A stretch of 57,996 nucleotides of DNA from Oscillospiraceae bacterium (GCA_900768125.1 CAAGBS010000001.1:1-57996); one strand, 5' to 3'; positions 35,789 to 44,034 are shown, counted from the stretch's first letter. Numbers and translations are program-made. The notes: generated by a model not told the origin, from the sequence alone.

Positions 35789-37111
35789 TCACAATTCGAA
35801 ATCCTCGAACCCGTCGCTTTCCTCCGCGGCGGATCCCCCCTCGGGCTTCGCGTATTCGAAGCTTTCCTCGCCCATAAGCTGGGCTATGGATTTATCCGGG
35901 TTCTGCATGGCGATGTTCAGCAGTTCGATATAGTCGCGTATCATCTCGCGCGGCGTGATGTTCGTTTCCGCGCCCACGCGGCTGTATTCCGCCCTGATGA
36001 AGAATATCCGGTCCTCTAGGGTCATGCGGTTCTCGTAGCCGTACAGCCCCGAGTGTATCTCCGCGAGTTTTTCGCACAGCACGGTCATTTCCTCGTAGGT
36101 CAGCGGCTGGAGCTTTATTATCGGCGCGAGCATGTCGTGGGTCTCGTCCGTTGCGAATCTTCCGCGCTCCAGGCGGGAACGGAGAGCGTCATAGCTGAAT
36201 ATCCCCCGGCGGGCGTCCTCTATGCACTGCGGCGTGCCGCCCATGATTATCCCGAGGTGCGAAGCCTTACCCTGCATCACGTCGTTGTACATCATCAGTA
36301 TCTTTTCGTAGTTGTACTGGCGGGTCACGGCGTGGGGTATCTTCATGATGTTGACAAGCTCGTCTATCATTATGACGAACCCCTTGTAGCCCGCGTTCAC
36401 GAAAAACGCGGTCAGCAGCTTGATATAGTCGTACCAGTTGTCGTCCGTGATGATGACGTTGACCCCCAGGTCCTGCTTCGCTTCCGTCTTCGTGGAGTAC
36501 TCGCCGCGCAGCCACCTGACCGCGCAGGCGGCTTTCTCATCGTTTCCGGCGGTGAACGCCCGGTGGTATGCGTTGATGACCCGCGCGAAATCGAAGCCGT
36601 GCACCATGTCCTCCAGCCCGCTTATCTTAGCGTAAATTTTCTTCTCCACCGCCGCGTCAAAGAACGGGCTGTCCGGACTGGTGCCCTCCGCAACGACATC
36701 GGTGCGGATATTCGTTATCCACTTCTCCAGGATAAGCGGCAGCGCCACGCCGTCCGGCTTGGTGCGGACGCTCATGTTGCGCATGAGTTCGCGGTAGGTC
36801 GCGAGCCCCTGACCTTTCGTGCCCATCAGGCGGCGCTCCGGGGAGAGATCTGCGTCAGCGGTGACGAACCCCCTGTCCATCAGGTGCTGGCGCATGGTCT
36901 GAAGCATGAAGCTCTTGCCGCTTCCGTAGCGCCCCACTATGAAACGGAAGAACGCGCCGCCCTCCTCGGTGATGTCCACATCGTGGAGAAGCGCGTTTAT
37001 CTCGGCGGTGCGCCCCACCGCGATATAGCCAAGCCCCGTCCGCGGGACTACGCCGCCTTTCAGCGCGTTGATTATTCCGGAAGCAATTCTCTTTGGTACT
37101 GCAACAGCCAT
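35789..37111 (-). CDS. brxD: BREX-type ATP-binding protein (BrxD/DUF2791 family)
   Basis: A 440-aa AAA-like ATPase. Walker A is GRYGSGKS (residues 60-67), a Walker B with IDE at 249-251 (FVIMIDELVNIM) follows, and the start GIINALKGGVVPRTGLGYIAVGR (12-34) is a stretch I associate with the DUF2791/BrxD family. Members are seen in type 2 BREX clusters and also as two- or three-gene modules with an SF2 helicase and a TerB-domain protein. The last 50 residues are acidic and low in complexity. The start ATG is preceded by GCTGGAGGGCG. The promoter is at 37151-37179. The symbol is tentative, since this is not a full BREX locus. Confidence 0.75.
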   Translation of the reverse strand: MAVAVPKRIASGIINALKGGVVPRTGLGYIAVGRTAEINALLHDVDITEEGGAFFRFIVGRYGSGKSFMLQTMRQHLMDRGFVTADADLSPERRLMGTKGQGLATYRELMRNMSVRTKPDGVALPLILEKWITNIRTDVVAEGTSPDSPFFDAAVEKKIYAKISGLEDMVHGFDFARVINAYHRAFTAGNDEKAACAVRWLRGEYSTKTEAKQDLGVNVIITDDNWYDYIKLLTAFFVNAGYKGFVIMIDELVNIMKIPHAVTRQYNYEKILMMYNDVMQGKASHLGIIMGGTPQCIEDARRGIFSYDALRSRLERGRFATDETHDMLAPIIKLQPLTYEEMTVLCEKLAEIHSGLYGYENRMTLEDRIFFIRAEYSRVGAETNITPREMIRDYIELLNIAMQNPDKSIAQLMGEESFEYAKPEGGSAAEESDGFEDFEL

Positions 37112-37150
37112 ATTTCTTCGCCCTCCAGCATATAAATTCTCTATCCCTAT

Positions 37151-37179
37151 ATTTTAACATATTATAATAAAAAAATCAA
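37151..37179 (-). promoter_or_regulatory. Probable promoter of the ATPase-helicase operon
   Basis: On the minus strand TTGATT (37179-37174), 17-base spacer, TAAAAT (37156-37151), about 40 bases upstream of the ATG. It is a fair match in a very A/T-rich stretch. Confidence 0.6.
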
Positions 37180-37309
37180 TAAAAAACAGGGCGATTCCAG
37201 ATACATTTTAGAGTTCAGATTTTTGTGCATGATATCCAAATTCAGGCATGCGGAATTATTAAAAATACCGCACATTTCACGAAATTGCAAAAAAAAGGCT
37301 CTCAACCCC

Positions 37310-37337
37310 TTGATTTTTTCTGAATAATGGGTAAAAT
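37310..37337 (+). promoter_or_regulatory. Promoter of groES-groEL
   Basis: TTGATT (37310-37315), 16-base spacer, TAAAAT (37332-37337), directly upstream of the CIRCE operator, the usual layout for HrcA-controlled genes. Confidence 0.7.
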
Positions 37338-37341
37338 ATAA

Positions 37342-37368
37342 TTAGCACTCAGAGAAACAGAGTGCTAA
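37342..37368 (+). promoter_or_regulatory. CIRCE operator (HrcA-binding site)
   Basis: TTAGCACTC, nine bases, GAGTGCTAA: an exact match to the CIRCE consensus. HrcA binding here would repress groESL under normal conditions and release it on heat shock. hrcA itself is not in the window. Confidence 0.97.
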
Positions 37369-37409
37369 AACTCAATGAAGTACATAATTATTTTAAGGAG
37401 GAAATATAT

Positions 37410-37694
37410 ATGACAATCAAGCCTTTAGCAGACCGCGTAGTAATAAAGATGGTCGAAGCTGAGGAGACCACCAAGAGCGGCATTATCCTGACGGCTTCCG
37501 CACAGGAGAAGCCCTCCATCGCAGAGGTAGTCGCAGTAGGCCCCGGCGGAAACGTTGACGGCAAGGACATCGTTATGAACGTAAAGGTCGGCGACAGAGT
37601 GCTGATAAGCAAGTACGCAGGCACCGAGGTCAAGGTGGACGGCGTAGAATACTCCATACTCAGACAGTCCGACATTCTGGCAGTTGTAGAATAA
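37410..37694 (+). CDS. groES: Co-chaperonin GroES
   Basis: A 94-aa subunit of the heptameric lid of the GroEL chamber. It has the KPLADRVVIK start and the mobile loop (ETTKSGIILTASAQEKP, residues about 17-33), ending with SDILAVVE. I chose the ATG at 37410, with AAGGAGG upstream; a longer reading from 37362 would run through the CIRCE operator. groEL follows after 24 bases. Confidence 0.97.
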   Translation: MTIKPLADRVVIKMVEAEETTKSGIILTASAQEKPSIAEVVAVGPGGNVDGKDIVMNVKVGDRVLISKYAGTEVKVDGVEYSILRQSDILAVVE

Positions 37695-37718
37695 TCGAAT
37701 ACAAGGAGGAATTTTATC

Positions 37719-39350
37719 ATGGCTAAGGATATTATTTACGGCGAAGAAGCCCGCAAGGCTCTCCAGGCAGGCATCGACACCCTGGCTGATACAGTCAAGA
37801 TCACGCTCGGCCCCAAGGGCAGGAACGTAGTTCTTTCCAAGAAGTACGGCAGCCCGCTGATCACCAACGACGGCGTTACCATCGCAAAGGAGATCGAGCT
37901 TGAGGACGCATTCCAGAACATGGGCGCGGCTCTCGTAAAGGAAGTTGCCACCAAGACCAACGACGCAGCAGGCGACGGCACCACTACAGCTACCCTGCTC
38001 GCACAGGCTCTGGTACGCGAGGGCATGAAGAACATCGCCGCAGGCGCAAACCCGATGGTAGTCAAGAAGGGCATGCAGAAGGCTGTTGACGCCGCAGTTG
38101 GCGAGATAAAGAAGAACTCCCAGTCCGTAAGCGGCAGCAAGGACATTGAGAGAGTAGCCACCGTTTCCGCAGGCGACGAGTCAGTCGGCAAGCTGATAGC
38201 TGAGGCTATGGAAAAGGTAACCGCTGACGGCGTTATCACCCTTGAAGAGGGCAAGACCGCCGAGACTTACTCCGAGGTAGTCGAGGGCATGCAGTTCGAC
38301 CGCGGCTATATCTCCCCCTACATGGTAACCGACACCGACAAGATGGAAGCAGTCATCGACGACCCGTACATTCTCATCACCGACAAGAAGATCTCCTCCA
38401 TTCAGGATATCCTCCCGCTGCTGGAGCAGATCGTGCAGGCAGGCAAGAAGCTCGTGATCATCGCTGAGGACGTTGAGGGCGACGCTCTCACCAACATTAT
38501 CCTGAACAAGCTGAGAGGCGTGTTCGTATGCGTGGCAGTCAAGGCTCCGGGCTTCGGCGACAGACGCAAGGAAATGCTGAAGGATATCGCTATCCTGACC
38601 GGCGGCGAAGTCATCACCGAGGAACTCGGTCTCGACATCAAGGAGACCCAGATCAATCAGCTTGGCAGAGCTAAGCAGGTTAAGGTCAACAAGGAGAACA
38701 CCATCATCGTTGACGGCTGCGGCGACAAGGACGCTATCAAGGACAGAGTTCACGAGATAAAGAACGCTATCGAGAACACCACCTCCGAGTTCGACAAGGA
38801 GAAGCTCCAGGAGAGACTTGCCAAACTCTCCGGCGGCGTAGGCGTCATCAAGGTCGGCGCTGCTACCGAGGTCGAGATGAAGGAGAAGAAGCTCCGCATC
38901 GAGGACGCACTCGCAGCCACCAAGGCGGCAGTAGAGGAAGGCATCGTAGCCGGCGGCGGTACAGCGCTCATCAACGCTATGCCTGCTGTAAAGACTCTCG
39001 TTGACACCCTTGAGGGCGACGAGAAGACCGGCGCTAAGATAGTCCTCCGCGCGCTTGAGGAGCCGGTACGTCAGATCGCGCTGAACGCAGGTCTGGAAGG
39101 CTCCGTTATCATCGACACCATCAACCGCGAGGGCAAGGTAGGCTACGGCTTCGACGCCTACAACGAGACCTACGGCGATATGATCTCCGCCGGTATCGTT
39201 GACCCTGCAAAGGTAACACGTTCCGCACTGCAGAACGCAGCTTCCGTTGCGGCGATGGTTCTGACGACCGAGTCCCTCGTAGCTGATAAGCCCGAGGAAA
39301 CACCCGCGGCTCCTGCAATGCCCGCAGGCGGCATGGGCGGCATGTATTAA
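37719..39350 (+). CDS. groEL: Chaperonin GroEL
   Basis: A 543-aa subunit of the ATP-driven protein-folding chamber. It begins AKDIIYGEEARKALQAGID and shows TLGPKGRNVVL and the ATP motif DGTTTAT (about 86-92), and ends in the usual Gly-Met-rich tail (GGMGGMY). A single cytosolic copy with groES under CIRCE control. A hairpin terminator follows at 39403-39443. Confidence 0.98.
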   Translation: MAKDIIYGEEARKALQAGIDTLADTVKITLGPKGRNVVLSKKYGSPLITNDGVTIAKEIELEDAFQNMGAALVKEVATKTNDAAGDGTTTATLLAQALVREGMKNIAAGANPMVVKKGMQKAVDAAVGEIKKNSQSVSGSKDIERVATVSAGDESVGKLIAEAMEKVTADGVITLEEGKTAETYSEVVEGMQFDRGYISPYMVTDTDKMEAVIDDPYILITDKKISSIQDILPLLEQIVQAGKKLVIIAEDVEGDALTNIILNKLRGVFVCVAVKAPGFGDRRKEMLKDIAILTGGEVITEELGLDIKETQINQLGRAKQVKVNKENTIIVDGCGDKDAIKDRVHEIKNAIENTTSEFDKEKLQERLAKLSGGVGVIKVGAATEVEMKEKKLRIEDALAATKAAVEEGIVAGGGTALINAMPAVKTLVDTLEGDEKTGAKIVLRALEEPVRQIALNAGLEGSVIIDTINREGKVGYGFDAYNETYGDMISAGIVDPAKVTRSALQNAASVAAMVLTTESLVADKPEETPAAPAMPAGGMGGMY

Positions 39351-39387
39351 TGCGTAATGCATAATGCGTAATGCGCAATGCGTAATT
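39351..39387 (+). repeat. Short tandem repeat after groEL
   Basis: TGCGTAATGCATAATGCGTA and variants of the same heptamer units (GCGTAAT, GCATAAT) follow immediately after the groEL stop codon. Slippage-prone simple repeat; no function is seen. Confidence 0.7.
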
Positions 39388-39402
39388 AAAGAATCACAAA
39401 TT

Positions 39403-39443
39403 GAAAAGCAGGTAAGGGATCCCACGATTCTTTACCTGCTTTT
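39403..39443 (+). terminator. Terminator of groESL
   Basis: AAAAGCAGGTAAGG and CTTTACCTGCTTTT form a long stem, closed further in by an inner loop (ATCCCACGATT), followed by TGTGTTT. Confidence 0.8.
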
Positions 39444-39465
39444 GTGTTTATAGTTCCCGCGCATG

Positions 39466-39640
39466 TAAGGGCGGGAGGGGCAAGCCACTCCCTACGATAA
39501 TTGCAAAATTGTAAATATAACGCGCGAAGCGCAATTGTTTTTCGGTTCCTTTTGTCACAAAAGGAACCGGGGGTTTACGGGGGCAGCGCCCCCGTTACTC
39601 TGCGCGAAGCGCAGCCACTCCGTGCGAAGCACGGCAAAAG
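39466..39640. repeat. Dispersed palindrome-mosaic repeat (family C), copy 1
   Basis: About 175 bases made of small palindromes: CGCGCGAAGCGC, GGTTCCTTTTGTCACAAAAG-GAACC, GGGGGCAGCGCCCCC, GCGCGAAGCGC and CCGTGCGAAGCACGG. The same blocks occur in the same order at 57828-57996. It has no reading frame that looks real. It could fold strongly if transcribed. Confidence 0.7.
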
Positions 39641-39720
39641 AAAAAAGCGCTAAAGGGGGGAAGAGGGGGGAAAACAAGAGTTTTCCCCCCAGCAACACTA
39701 CAAATCTGTACTAATCACAC

Positions 39721-39749
39721 TTCAAAACAGTCCGGTGGACTGTTTTGAA
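39721..39749. repeat. Perfect palindrome, first copy
   Basis: TTCAAAACAGTCC-GGT-GGACTGTTTTGAA, 13-bp arms. Nearly the same as the palindrome at 39798-39826. Confidence 0.8.
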
Positions 39750-39797
39750 AGAATAATATCGTGCGGATTTTAGCTTACAGCATTCTAAGATTGTGAT

Positions 39798-39826
39798 TCA
39801 AAAACAGTCCACTGGACTGTTTTTGA
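39798..39826. repeat. Perfect palindrome, second copy
   Basis: TCAAAAACAGTCC-ACT-GGACTGTTTTTGA, 13-bp arms, 77 bases from the first copy. The loops differ while the arms are kept, so the dyad symmetry itself seems to matter. Confidence 0.8.
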
Positions 39827-40108
39827 GGAAAGTCTGATTAAGTGGTGATATTGCACTGGGGGAAAACTCTTCGTTTCTCAGACAAACTACGTTTGTCTCC
39901 CCGACCCAGACCCCTTTAGCGCTTTTTTCGGGGGATGTCGCCGTCTGCGGACGGCGACGAGGGCGCCGCCCTCGACCCGCAAGGGGACGCGTTCTGTCGG
40001 TCAACCCCTCTGTCAACTTGCGTTGACACCTCCCCCACCGGGGGAGACACCCCTTGACCCCAATTAGGGGATTGTTCAGAATCTACTATTGCTCGCAAAT
40101 TACCGTAG

Positions 40109-40128
40109 GGGAGGGGCTTGCCCCTCCC
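40109..40128. repeat. G-rich palindrome
   Basis: GGGAGGGGC-TT-GCCCCTCCC, perfect 9-bp arms, preceded by ACCGTAGG. Related to the palindromes at 31701 and 57830. Confidence 0.7.
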
Positions 40129-40216
40129 GTTTGCTCCACGCTCATTAATTCCGCATTTCAGATTCTATTTATAGTCTCCACTGCCCCTCCCGCTTTGTCA
40201 ATTTCACCATTTTTCC

Positions 40217-40245
40217 TTGACAACCGCGCCTCGTTTTGGTATAAT
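40217..40245 (+). promoter_or_regulatory. Sigma-A promoter of the secreted transglutaminase-like protein
   Basis: TTGACA (40217-40222), 17-base spacer, TATAAT (40240-40245): perfect consensus, about 56 bases before the ATG. Confidence 0.9.
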
Positions 40246-40300
40246 TGAATTATATCCCTATGGTATTTTATTTCATGACATACATTTGTAAGGAGCACAT

Positions 40301-41887
40301 ATGAAAAAACAGTTAGTCAGCGCTGCTCTCGCCGCAGTCATTTCCGCCGGGTTATTCAGCGCCCCGGTCCAGCAATGCATCGGCACTGCTTCCGTGGCTT
40401 CCGCCGCTGAAGCCGTGACTGCGCCGAAGGCTTCCAGAAAGAACGGCACCTACTCCAGCTCCGGCTCGCTCACCGTCAAGCTCACCGCCGAAAAGGGCGC
40501 GGATATCTATTACAGCACCGGCGGCACCTACAAGCTCTACACAAAGCCGCTCAAACTGACCAAGAACACCACCCTTAAATTCTACGCCCAGAAAAACGGC
40601 GCAAAAAGCAAGAACGTCACCGCTAAGTACAAACTCACGCCGAAAGTCACCGTCACCAACGCCGGCGGCAGCTACGACAGCGCACCGACCGTCAAGCTCT
40701 CCTCCACCGCCTCGGGCGTGAAGTTCTATTACACGCTGGACGGCAGCAAGCCCACGAAATCCTCCGCTATGTACTCCACCAGGGGCATAACGGTCAGCAA
40801 GTCCGCGAAGCTGCGCGTTGCCGCGATAAAGGACGGCTGGTCCACAAAGTACCTCAGCGAGGACTACACCATAGCCGCCGCGCAGCAGTCCGCCGCGCCG
40901 CTCTCATCTGATAGCATTCTCGAGGACTATACCCACAAGTACGCCTACAGCACGCTGTCAGATTCCCAGAAAGCCGCCTACGCGCGTATCTACGCCGCGG
41001 CAGAGTCCCACGCCGCCAGCGCCGACCTCAGCGGTCTGGGGCTGACTGACGAATCCCTCAGCGACGCCTACTGGGCGTTCGATTACGACAACCCGCAGTT
41101 CTTCTGGGTCGGGAACGGCTACAGCTACACCACCATCGGCTATGAAGTCACCGAGCTGAAGATAGTTTATTCCCGCTCCGCCGCCGAAGCCGCTAAAATA
41201 CAGCCGCTGTTCGGCGCTGCGGCTCAGAAGATAATCGACAAGGCGCTCCAGAAAGACGACCTGTTCGAACGCGTGCTGGTTATCCACGACTCCATCACCG
41301 AGATGACGACCTACAACGCCTACGCCCCCTCCTACAAGTCGGAAGCGGACGGACCGCTGGTCTACGGCGAAGCGCTCTGCGAGGGCTACGCAAAGGCTTT
41401 CATGTACCTCTGCCAGTCGGTGGGGATCGAATGCTTCTGCGTTGCGGGCTACGCCGGCGAGGACCACATGTGGAACATGCTGAAACTTGACGGCGAGTGG
41501 TACCATATGGACGTCACCTGGGACGACGCGGGCACTTACGAGTATTTCTGCGTTCCCGATTCCCAGATGTTCACCGACCACACGGTAAGAAACTTCTTCC
41601 CCGTTCCCGCCGCGACCGCCACCGATTATTCCTACAGCACCAGAATGGGCATAACCACCTACACCGATGTGAACAGCGCCTACAGCGGTCTTGTAAGGCA
41701 GGCGGCGGAGAACTACAACAACGGCGTGTACGAAACCACCATCTATGTAAAGGACGGTCTGATGAAGAACCTTATGTCCAAAGTTAACAGCCAGCAGTTC
41801 TTCAAGGACCTCAACAGCTACGGCTGTAACGCAAGAGGCTGGCGCTCGTCAAGCACCTCAAAGTCCCTCACGATAACGCTGAGCTGA
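40301..41887 (+). CDS. Secreted transglutaminase-like protein with chitobiase-type Ig domains
   Basis: A 528-aa exported protein. Residues 1-35 are a signal peptide (ending near VASAAEA). Residues about 40-120 and 120-200 are two beta-sandwich domains of the chitobiase/hexosaminidase C-terminal type (ADIYYSTGGTYKLYTKPLKL, VKFYYTLDGSKPTKSSAMYS). Residues about 230-440 hold a transglutaminase-like fold with candidate triad Cys360 (LCEGYAKAF), His389 (DHMWNML) and Asp404 (YHMDVTWDD). The same enzyme fold occurs in the protein at 15712 with different accessory domains. It is likely to process cell-wall or surface protein; the substrate is unknown. Own promoter with an AAGGAG ribosome-binding site. 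Confidence 0.87.
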   Translation: MKKQLVSAALAAVISAGLFSAPVQQCIGTASVASAAEAVTAPKASRKNGTYSSSGSLTVKLTAEKGADIYYSTGGTYKLYTKPLKLTKNTTLKFYAQKNGAKSKNVTAKYKLTPKVTVTNAGGSYDSAPTVKLSSTASGVKFYYTLDGSKPTKSSAMYSTRGITVSKSAKLRVAAIKDGWSTKYLSEDYTIAAAQQSAAPLSSDSILEDYTHKYAYSTLSDSQKAAYARIYAAAESHAASADLSGLGLTDESLSDAYWAFDYDNPQFFWVGNGYSYTTIGYEVTELKIVYSRSAAEAAKIQPLFGAAAQKIIDKALQKDDLFERVLVIHDSITEMTTYNAYAPSYKSEADGPLVYGEALCEGYAKAFMYLCQSVGIECFCVAGYAGEDHMWNMLKLDGEWYHMDVTWDDAGTYEYFCVPDSQMFTDHTVRNFFPVPAATATDYSYSTRMGITTYTDVNSAYSGLVRQAAENYNNGVYETTIYVKDGLMKNLMSKVNSQQFFKDLNSYGCNARGWRSSSTSKSLTITLS

Positions 41888-41891
41888 CCGC

Positions 41892-42545
41892 TCAGAAACA
41901 GCGCAGAGCGGCTTCTGCAATAGCACAGGCAGACAGTATCGCCAGACAGACCAGGAACCGCAGGGTGTATTCCCCGGCGGCGGGGCTTGTCGAGACGATA
42001 CTGTTTTTGTCTGAGGACACCAGCCGCAGCAGCTGTGCCGACATTCCTCCGGAAGTCCCCGCCGCGAAAATCACCGCCGCAAGGCACCCCGCCGAGGTCG
42101 GGATAAGCCGCAGCGCCGAAACTCCCTCAATCAGAAACGCGCAGGAAAGCGCCGCGCCCGTCCCCAGACCGCACACCAGCGGCGCAGCCCACACCAGCAG
42201 CTTCCCCAGCGCGAAGTAGCCGCAGATATACTCCGCCAGCAGGAATGCAGTCCCCCAGGCAAGACGGTCCAGCAGCAGCGCGAGGAAGTCCCCCGGAACG
42301 CACAGCAGGCTGCCGGAAATATCCGCGCCCGCCGGCGGTGAAGCCGCGCAGTACACCCCGGCGGCTACCCCGGCGGCAGCGGCGAGAAGATAAAACACCG
42401 GGATACCGCTCCGTCTGTACGCACGGTGAGCGCTCCGCGCCGCGCGGGGCGGGTCGGCGGGCTGTTCCGCGGCGTCCACGGTAACGGGAGGTTCGGCGGT
42501 CTTGTCCGGATTTTTCGGCGGGATAAGGGTAAGAGTACTTTCCAT
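41892..42545 (-). CDS. Multi-span membrane protein, possibly SpoIIM-like
   Basis: A 217-aa protein with a cytoplasmic Pro/Arg-rich head (1-47) and about five membrane spans. The central stretch (LLAEYICGYFALGKLLVWAA, then PLVCGLGTGAALS) recalls the SpoIIM/DUF95 pattern of a GxxxxG-rich pair of helices. SpoIIP is encoded 2.2 kb away, and SpoIID-SpoIIM-SpoIIP act together in forespore engulfment, which supports the idea. The similarity is weak by eye, so the SpoIIM call is only suggestive. The ATG follows TGGAGATAG. It is convergent with the gene at 40301, with four bases between the stops. Confidence 0.6.
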   Translation of the reverse strand: MESTLTLIPPKNPDKTAEPPVTVDAAEQPADPPRAARSAHRAYRRSGIPVFYLLAAAAGVAAGVYCAASPPAGADISGSLLCVPGDFLALLLDRLAWGTAFLLAEYICGYFALGKLLVWAAPLVCGLGTGAALSCAFLIEGVSALRLIPTSAGCLAAVIFAAGTSGGMSAQLLRLVSSDKNSIVSTSPAAGEYTLRFLVCLAILSACAIAEAALRCF

Positions 42546-42685
42546 ATAGATCTATCTCCAGTCACAGCTTTGCTTTTTTGATAGATTTATATGCCGCAAG
42601 GACAAGTTTGATTACTTAAAGTGAGATTTTATGAAAACATCTGAAAACAACGAGATTCGCCTGCGAAGCGGGCTTTTGAAATCCT

Positions 42686-42813
42686 TTTTTTGCTCCGGGT
42701 CTCCCGGAGCAAAAAACACTTCTATCCGCGCAAGTGTGCGGGTTGGCGGCGCAGCCGCCAAGACGTGCGCGCAGGGCGGATGTTTCGGCGGAAAAGTTCC
42801 AAAGGAACTTTTT
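42686..42813. repeat. Cluster of three perfect palindromes
   Basis: TTTTTTGCTCCGGG-TCT-CCCGGAGCAAAAAA (42686-42716), a GGCGGC-GCA-GCCGCC hairpin near 42744-42758, and GAAAAGTTCC-AAA-GGAACTTTTTC (42791-42813). They are carried in one open frame that joins the downstream gene (see 42844). The style resembles the family C mosaic repeats. Confidence 0.7.
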
Positions 42814-42843
42814 CGACGTTCTTCAGCGCTCGGCAGAGTGCTT

Positions 42844-43317
42844 ATGATATCCAAGGAAATATATTCCGCAGTGAAAAACGGCGAAGCGGAGCTGAATCAG
42901 GTCGCGCTTCTGGATTCCCTCTCTGCCGCGCTTTCCCACGCAGGGGACGAAAAAAAGCCGCTCTCAAAATGCATGCGGGCGTTCAAAGCTGAGATAAGGC
43001 GCGCGGGGAAGCCGTTCTATCAGCGCGTGAAGCCGCTGTTTTCCCCGCTCGTCCCCGTGCCGGAGTTCGACTTCGATTTTGCGCTGCGGCATATCCCGGC
43101 GATGATATACGGCAACGACCAGATATGCCGAAAGCTTGTAAAGCGCGAGGACGAAAAGGCGCGCTCCATGGCTGACGCAATGGGGAACTACCCCGGATTC
43201 CTTTCCGGTGAGTTCGAGGCGCTGACCGGAACGCAGTTCTACGACCTCGTTTTCGGCTATTACCCGAAGCTGTACGGCGAACCTTTCATGGACGAGATGA
43301 AATACCTTTTCGAATGA
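42844..43317 (+). CDS. Protein of unknown function
   Basis: A 157-aa soluble, charged protein with no family I recognise. It starts MISKEIYSAVKNGEAELNQ and ends with a FYDLVFGYYPKLYGEPFMDE stretch. The frame stays open back to an ATG at 42631, which would add 71 residues encoded by palindromic repeats (low-complexity, Gly/Ala/Cys-rich). I start it at the ATG at 42844, where protein-like sequence begins, but the ribosome-binding site there is weak (GGCAGAG), while the ATG at 42631 has GTGAG. Either start is possible. Confidence 0.5.
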   Translation: MISKEIYSAVKNGEAELNQVALLDSLSAALSHAGDEKKPLSKCMRAFKAEIRRAGKPFYQRVKPLFSPLVPVPEFDFDFALRHIPAMIYGNDQICRKLVKREDEKARSMADAMGNYPGFLSGEFEALTGTQFYDLVFGYYPKLYGEPFMDEMKYLFE

Positions 43318-43325
43318 ACAGGCGG

Positions 43326-43354
43326 TTGCATTATTCGCGGAAATGTTGTATAAT
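43326..43354 (+). promoter_or_regulatory. Sigma-A promoter of the lipoprotein-HAD pair
   Basis: TTGCAT (43326-43331), 17-base spacer, TATAAT (43349-43354), about 33 bases before the ATG at 43387. Confidence 0.8.
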
Positions 43355-43386
43355 GATATAATAATCTTCTGAACTGGAGCATAAAA

Positions 43387-44034
43387 ATGAAAAAGATAAT
43401 AGCCGCAGCCGCGGCAGTGATACTCACGGCGGGACTCACCGCCTGCAGCGGGGACTCCTCCGGGGTCTCCTCAGCCGTTCTTGCCGACTCGCAGACGGCG
43501 CTGACCACCCAGGATATCCGCATAACTATCCCGCCGGACTGGGAGGTCTATTCCGGAAAGCAGGTATACAAGTACCTCTCCGAAAATTCCGACGAGGGAT
43601 TCGACAGCGCCGACGACCTGCAGAAAAGCTACGAGGACAGCGGCACTTCCCGGCTGATATACGCGATGAATAAGGACAAGACCGCCGTGCTGTCCCTGAC
43701 CGCGCTTGAAATAACCACAGACGAGACCACCGGGGAGCGCCTGACCGTTGAGGAATACGCCCGCCAGAACCACGACACCGGAGTGTTCAGCTATCAGGCG
43801 AGCGGAATGTTTATCCGCAATTCCAGCTTCGGCGAGGAGACCGCCGCGGGAAAAACAGGTTTCATGTCGCATTACGAGGTATGCACTGACGAGGACGTGT
43901 CCACGCTGCTGATGGGGCAGTCGGAGTTCATTTACGAGAACAACGGGAAATTCTGCTCGCTGCAGGTGTACTACCAGTCCGAGGACGCCGCCGCTGAAAC
44001 CGACTCCATTCTCGCGGGAATTTCCGCAGAATGA
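43387..44034 (+). CDS. Small lipoprotein of unknown function
   Basis: A 215-aa lipoprotein. Signal peptide MKKIIAAAAAVILTAGLTAC, with the lipobox LTAC and Cys20 as the likely acylated residue. The mature part has a DxxIxIPPDWEVYSGK stretch near residue 36 and then a mixed alpha/beta domain. A similar set-up (PsbP/MOG1-like fold) is found in many Firmicute lipoproteins, but the family is not certain. Its stop overlaps the start of the HAD gene (ATGA), so they are co-translated. Confidence 0.75.
   Translation: MKKIIAAAAAVILTAGLTACSGDSSGVSSAVLADSQTALTTQDIRITIPPDWEVYSGKQVYKYLSENSDEGFDSADDLQKSYEDSGTSRLIYAMNKDKTAVLSLTALEITTDETTGERLTVEEYARQNHDTGVFSYQASGMFIRNSSFGEETAAGKTGFMSHYEVCTDEDVSTLLMGQSEFIYENNGKFCSLQVYYQSEDAAAETDSILAGISAE

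Larger units (their letters stand above)
39641..39928. mobile_element. 288-base element with perfect 18-bp terminal inverted repeats
   Basis: AAAAAAGCGCTAAAGGGG (39641-39658) is repeated inverted at 39911-39928. A second inverted pair lies inside (TTTTCCCCCCAG / CTGGGGGAAAA). The middle holds two 29-base palindromes built on CAGTCC-GGACTG. There is no coding capacity; it looks like a non-autonomous element or a structured RNA. The surrounding 39929-40200 is G/C-rich intergenic sequence with another palindrome at 40109. Confidence 0.65.

Noticed and set aside
33548..37111. A complete BREX system
   Set aside because: Only a helicase and a BrxD-like ATPase are present; no methyltransferase (PglX), phosphatase (PglZ) or kinase (PglW) gene lies in the 58 kb window.
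39351..40300. Possible CRISPR array or small RNA gene in the repeat-rich gap after groEL
   Set aside because: The repeats are palindromes of unequal spacing and different sequence, without regular spacers or cas genes; an RNA gene cannot be shown without a promoter or family match.
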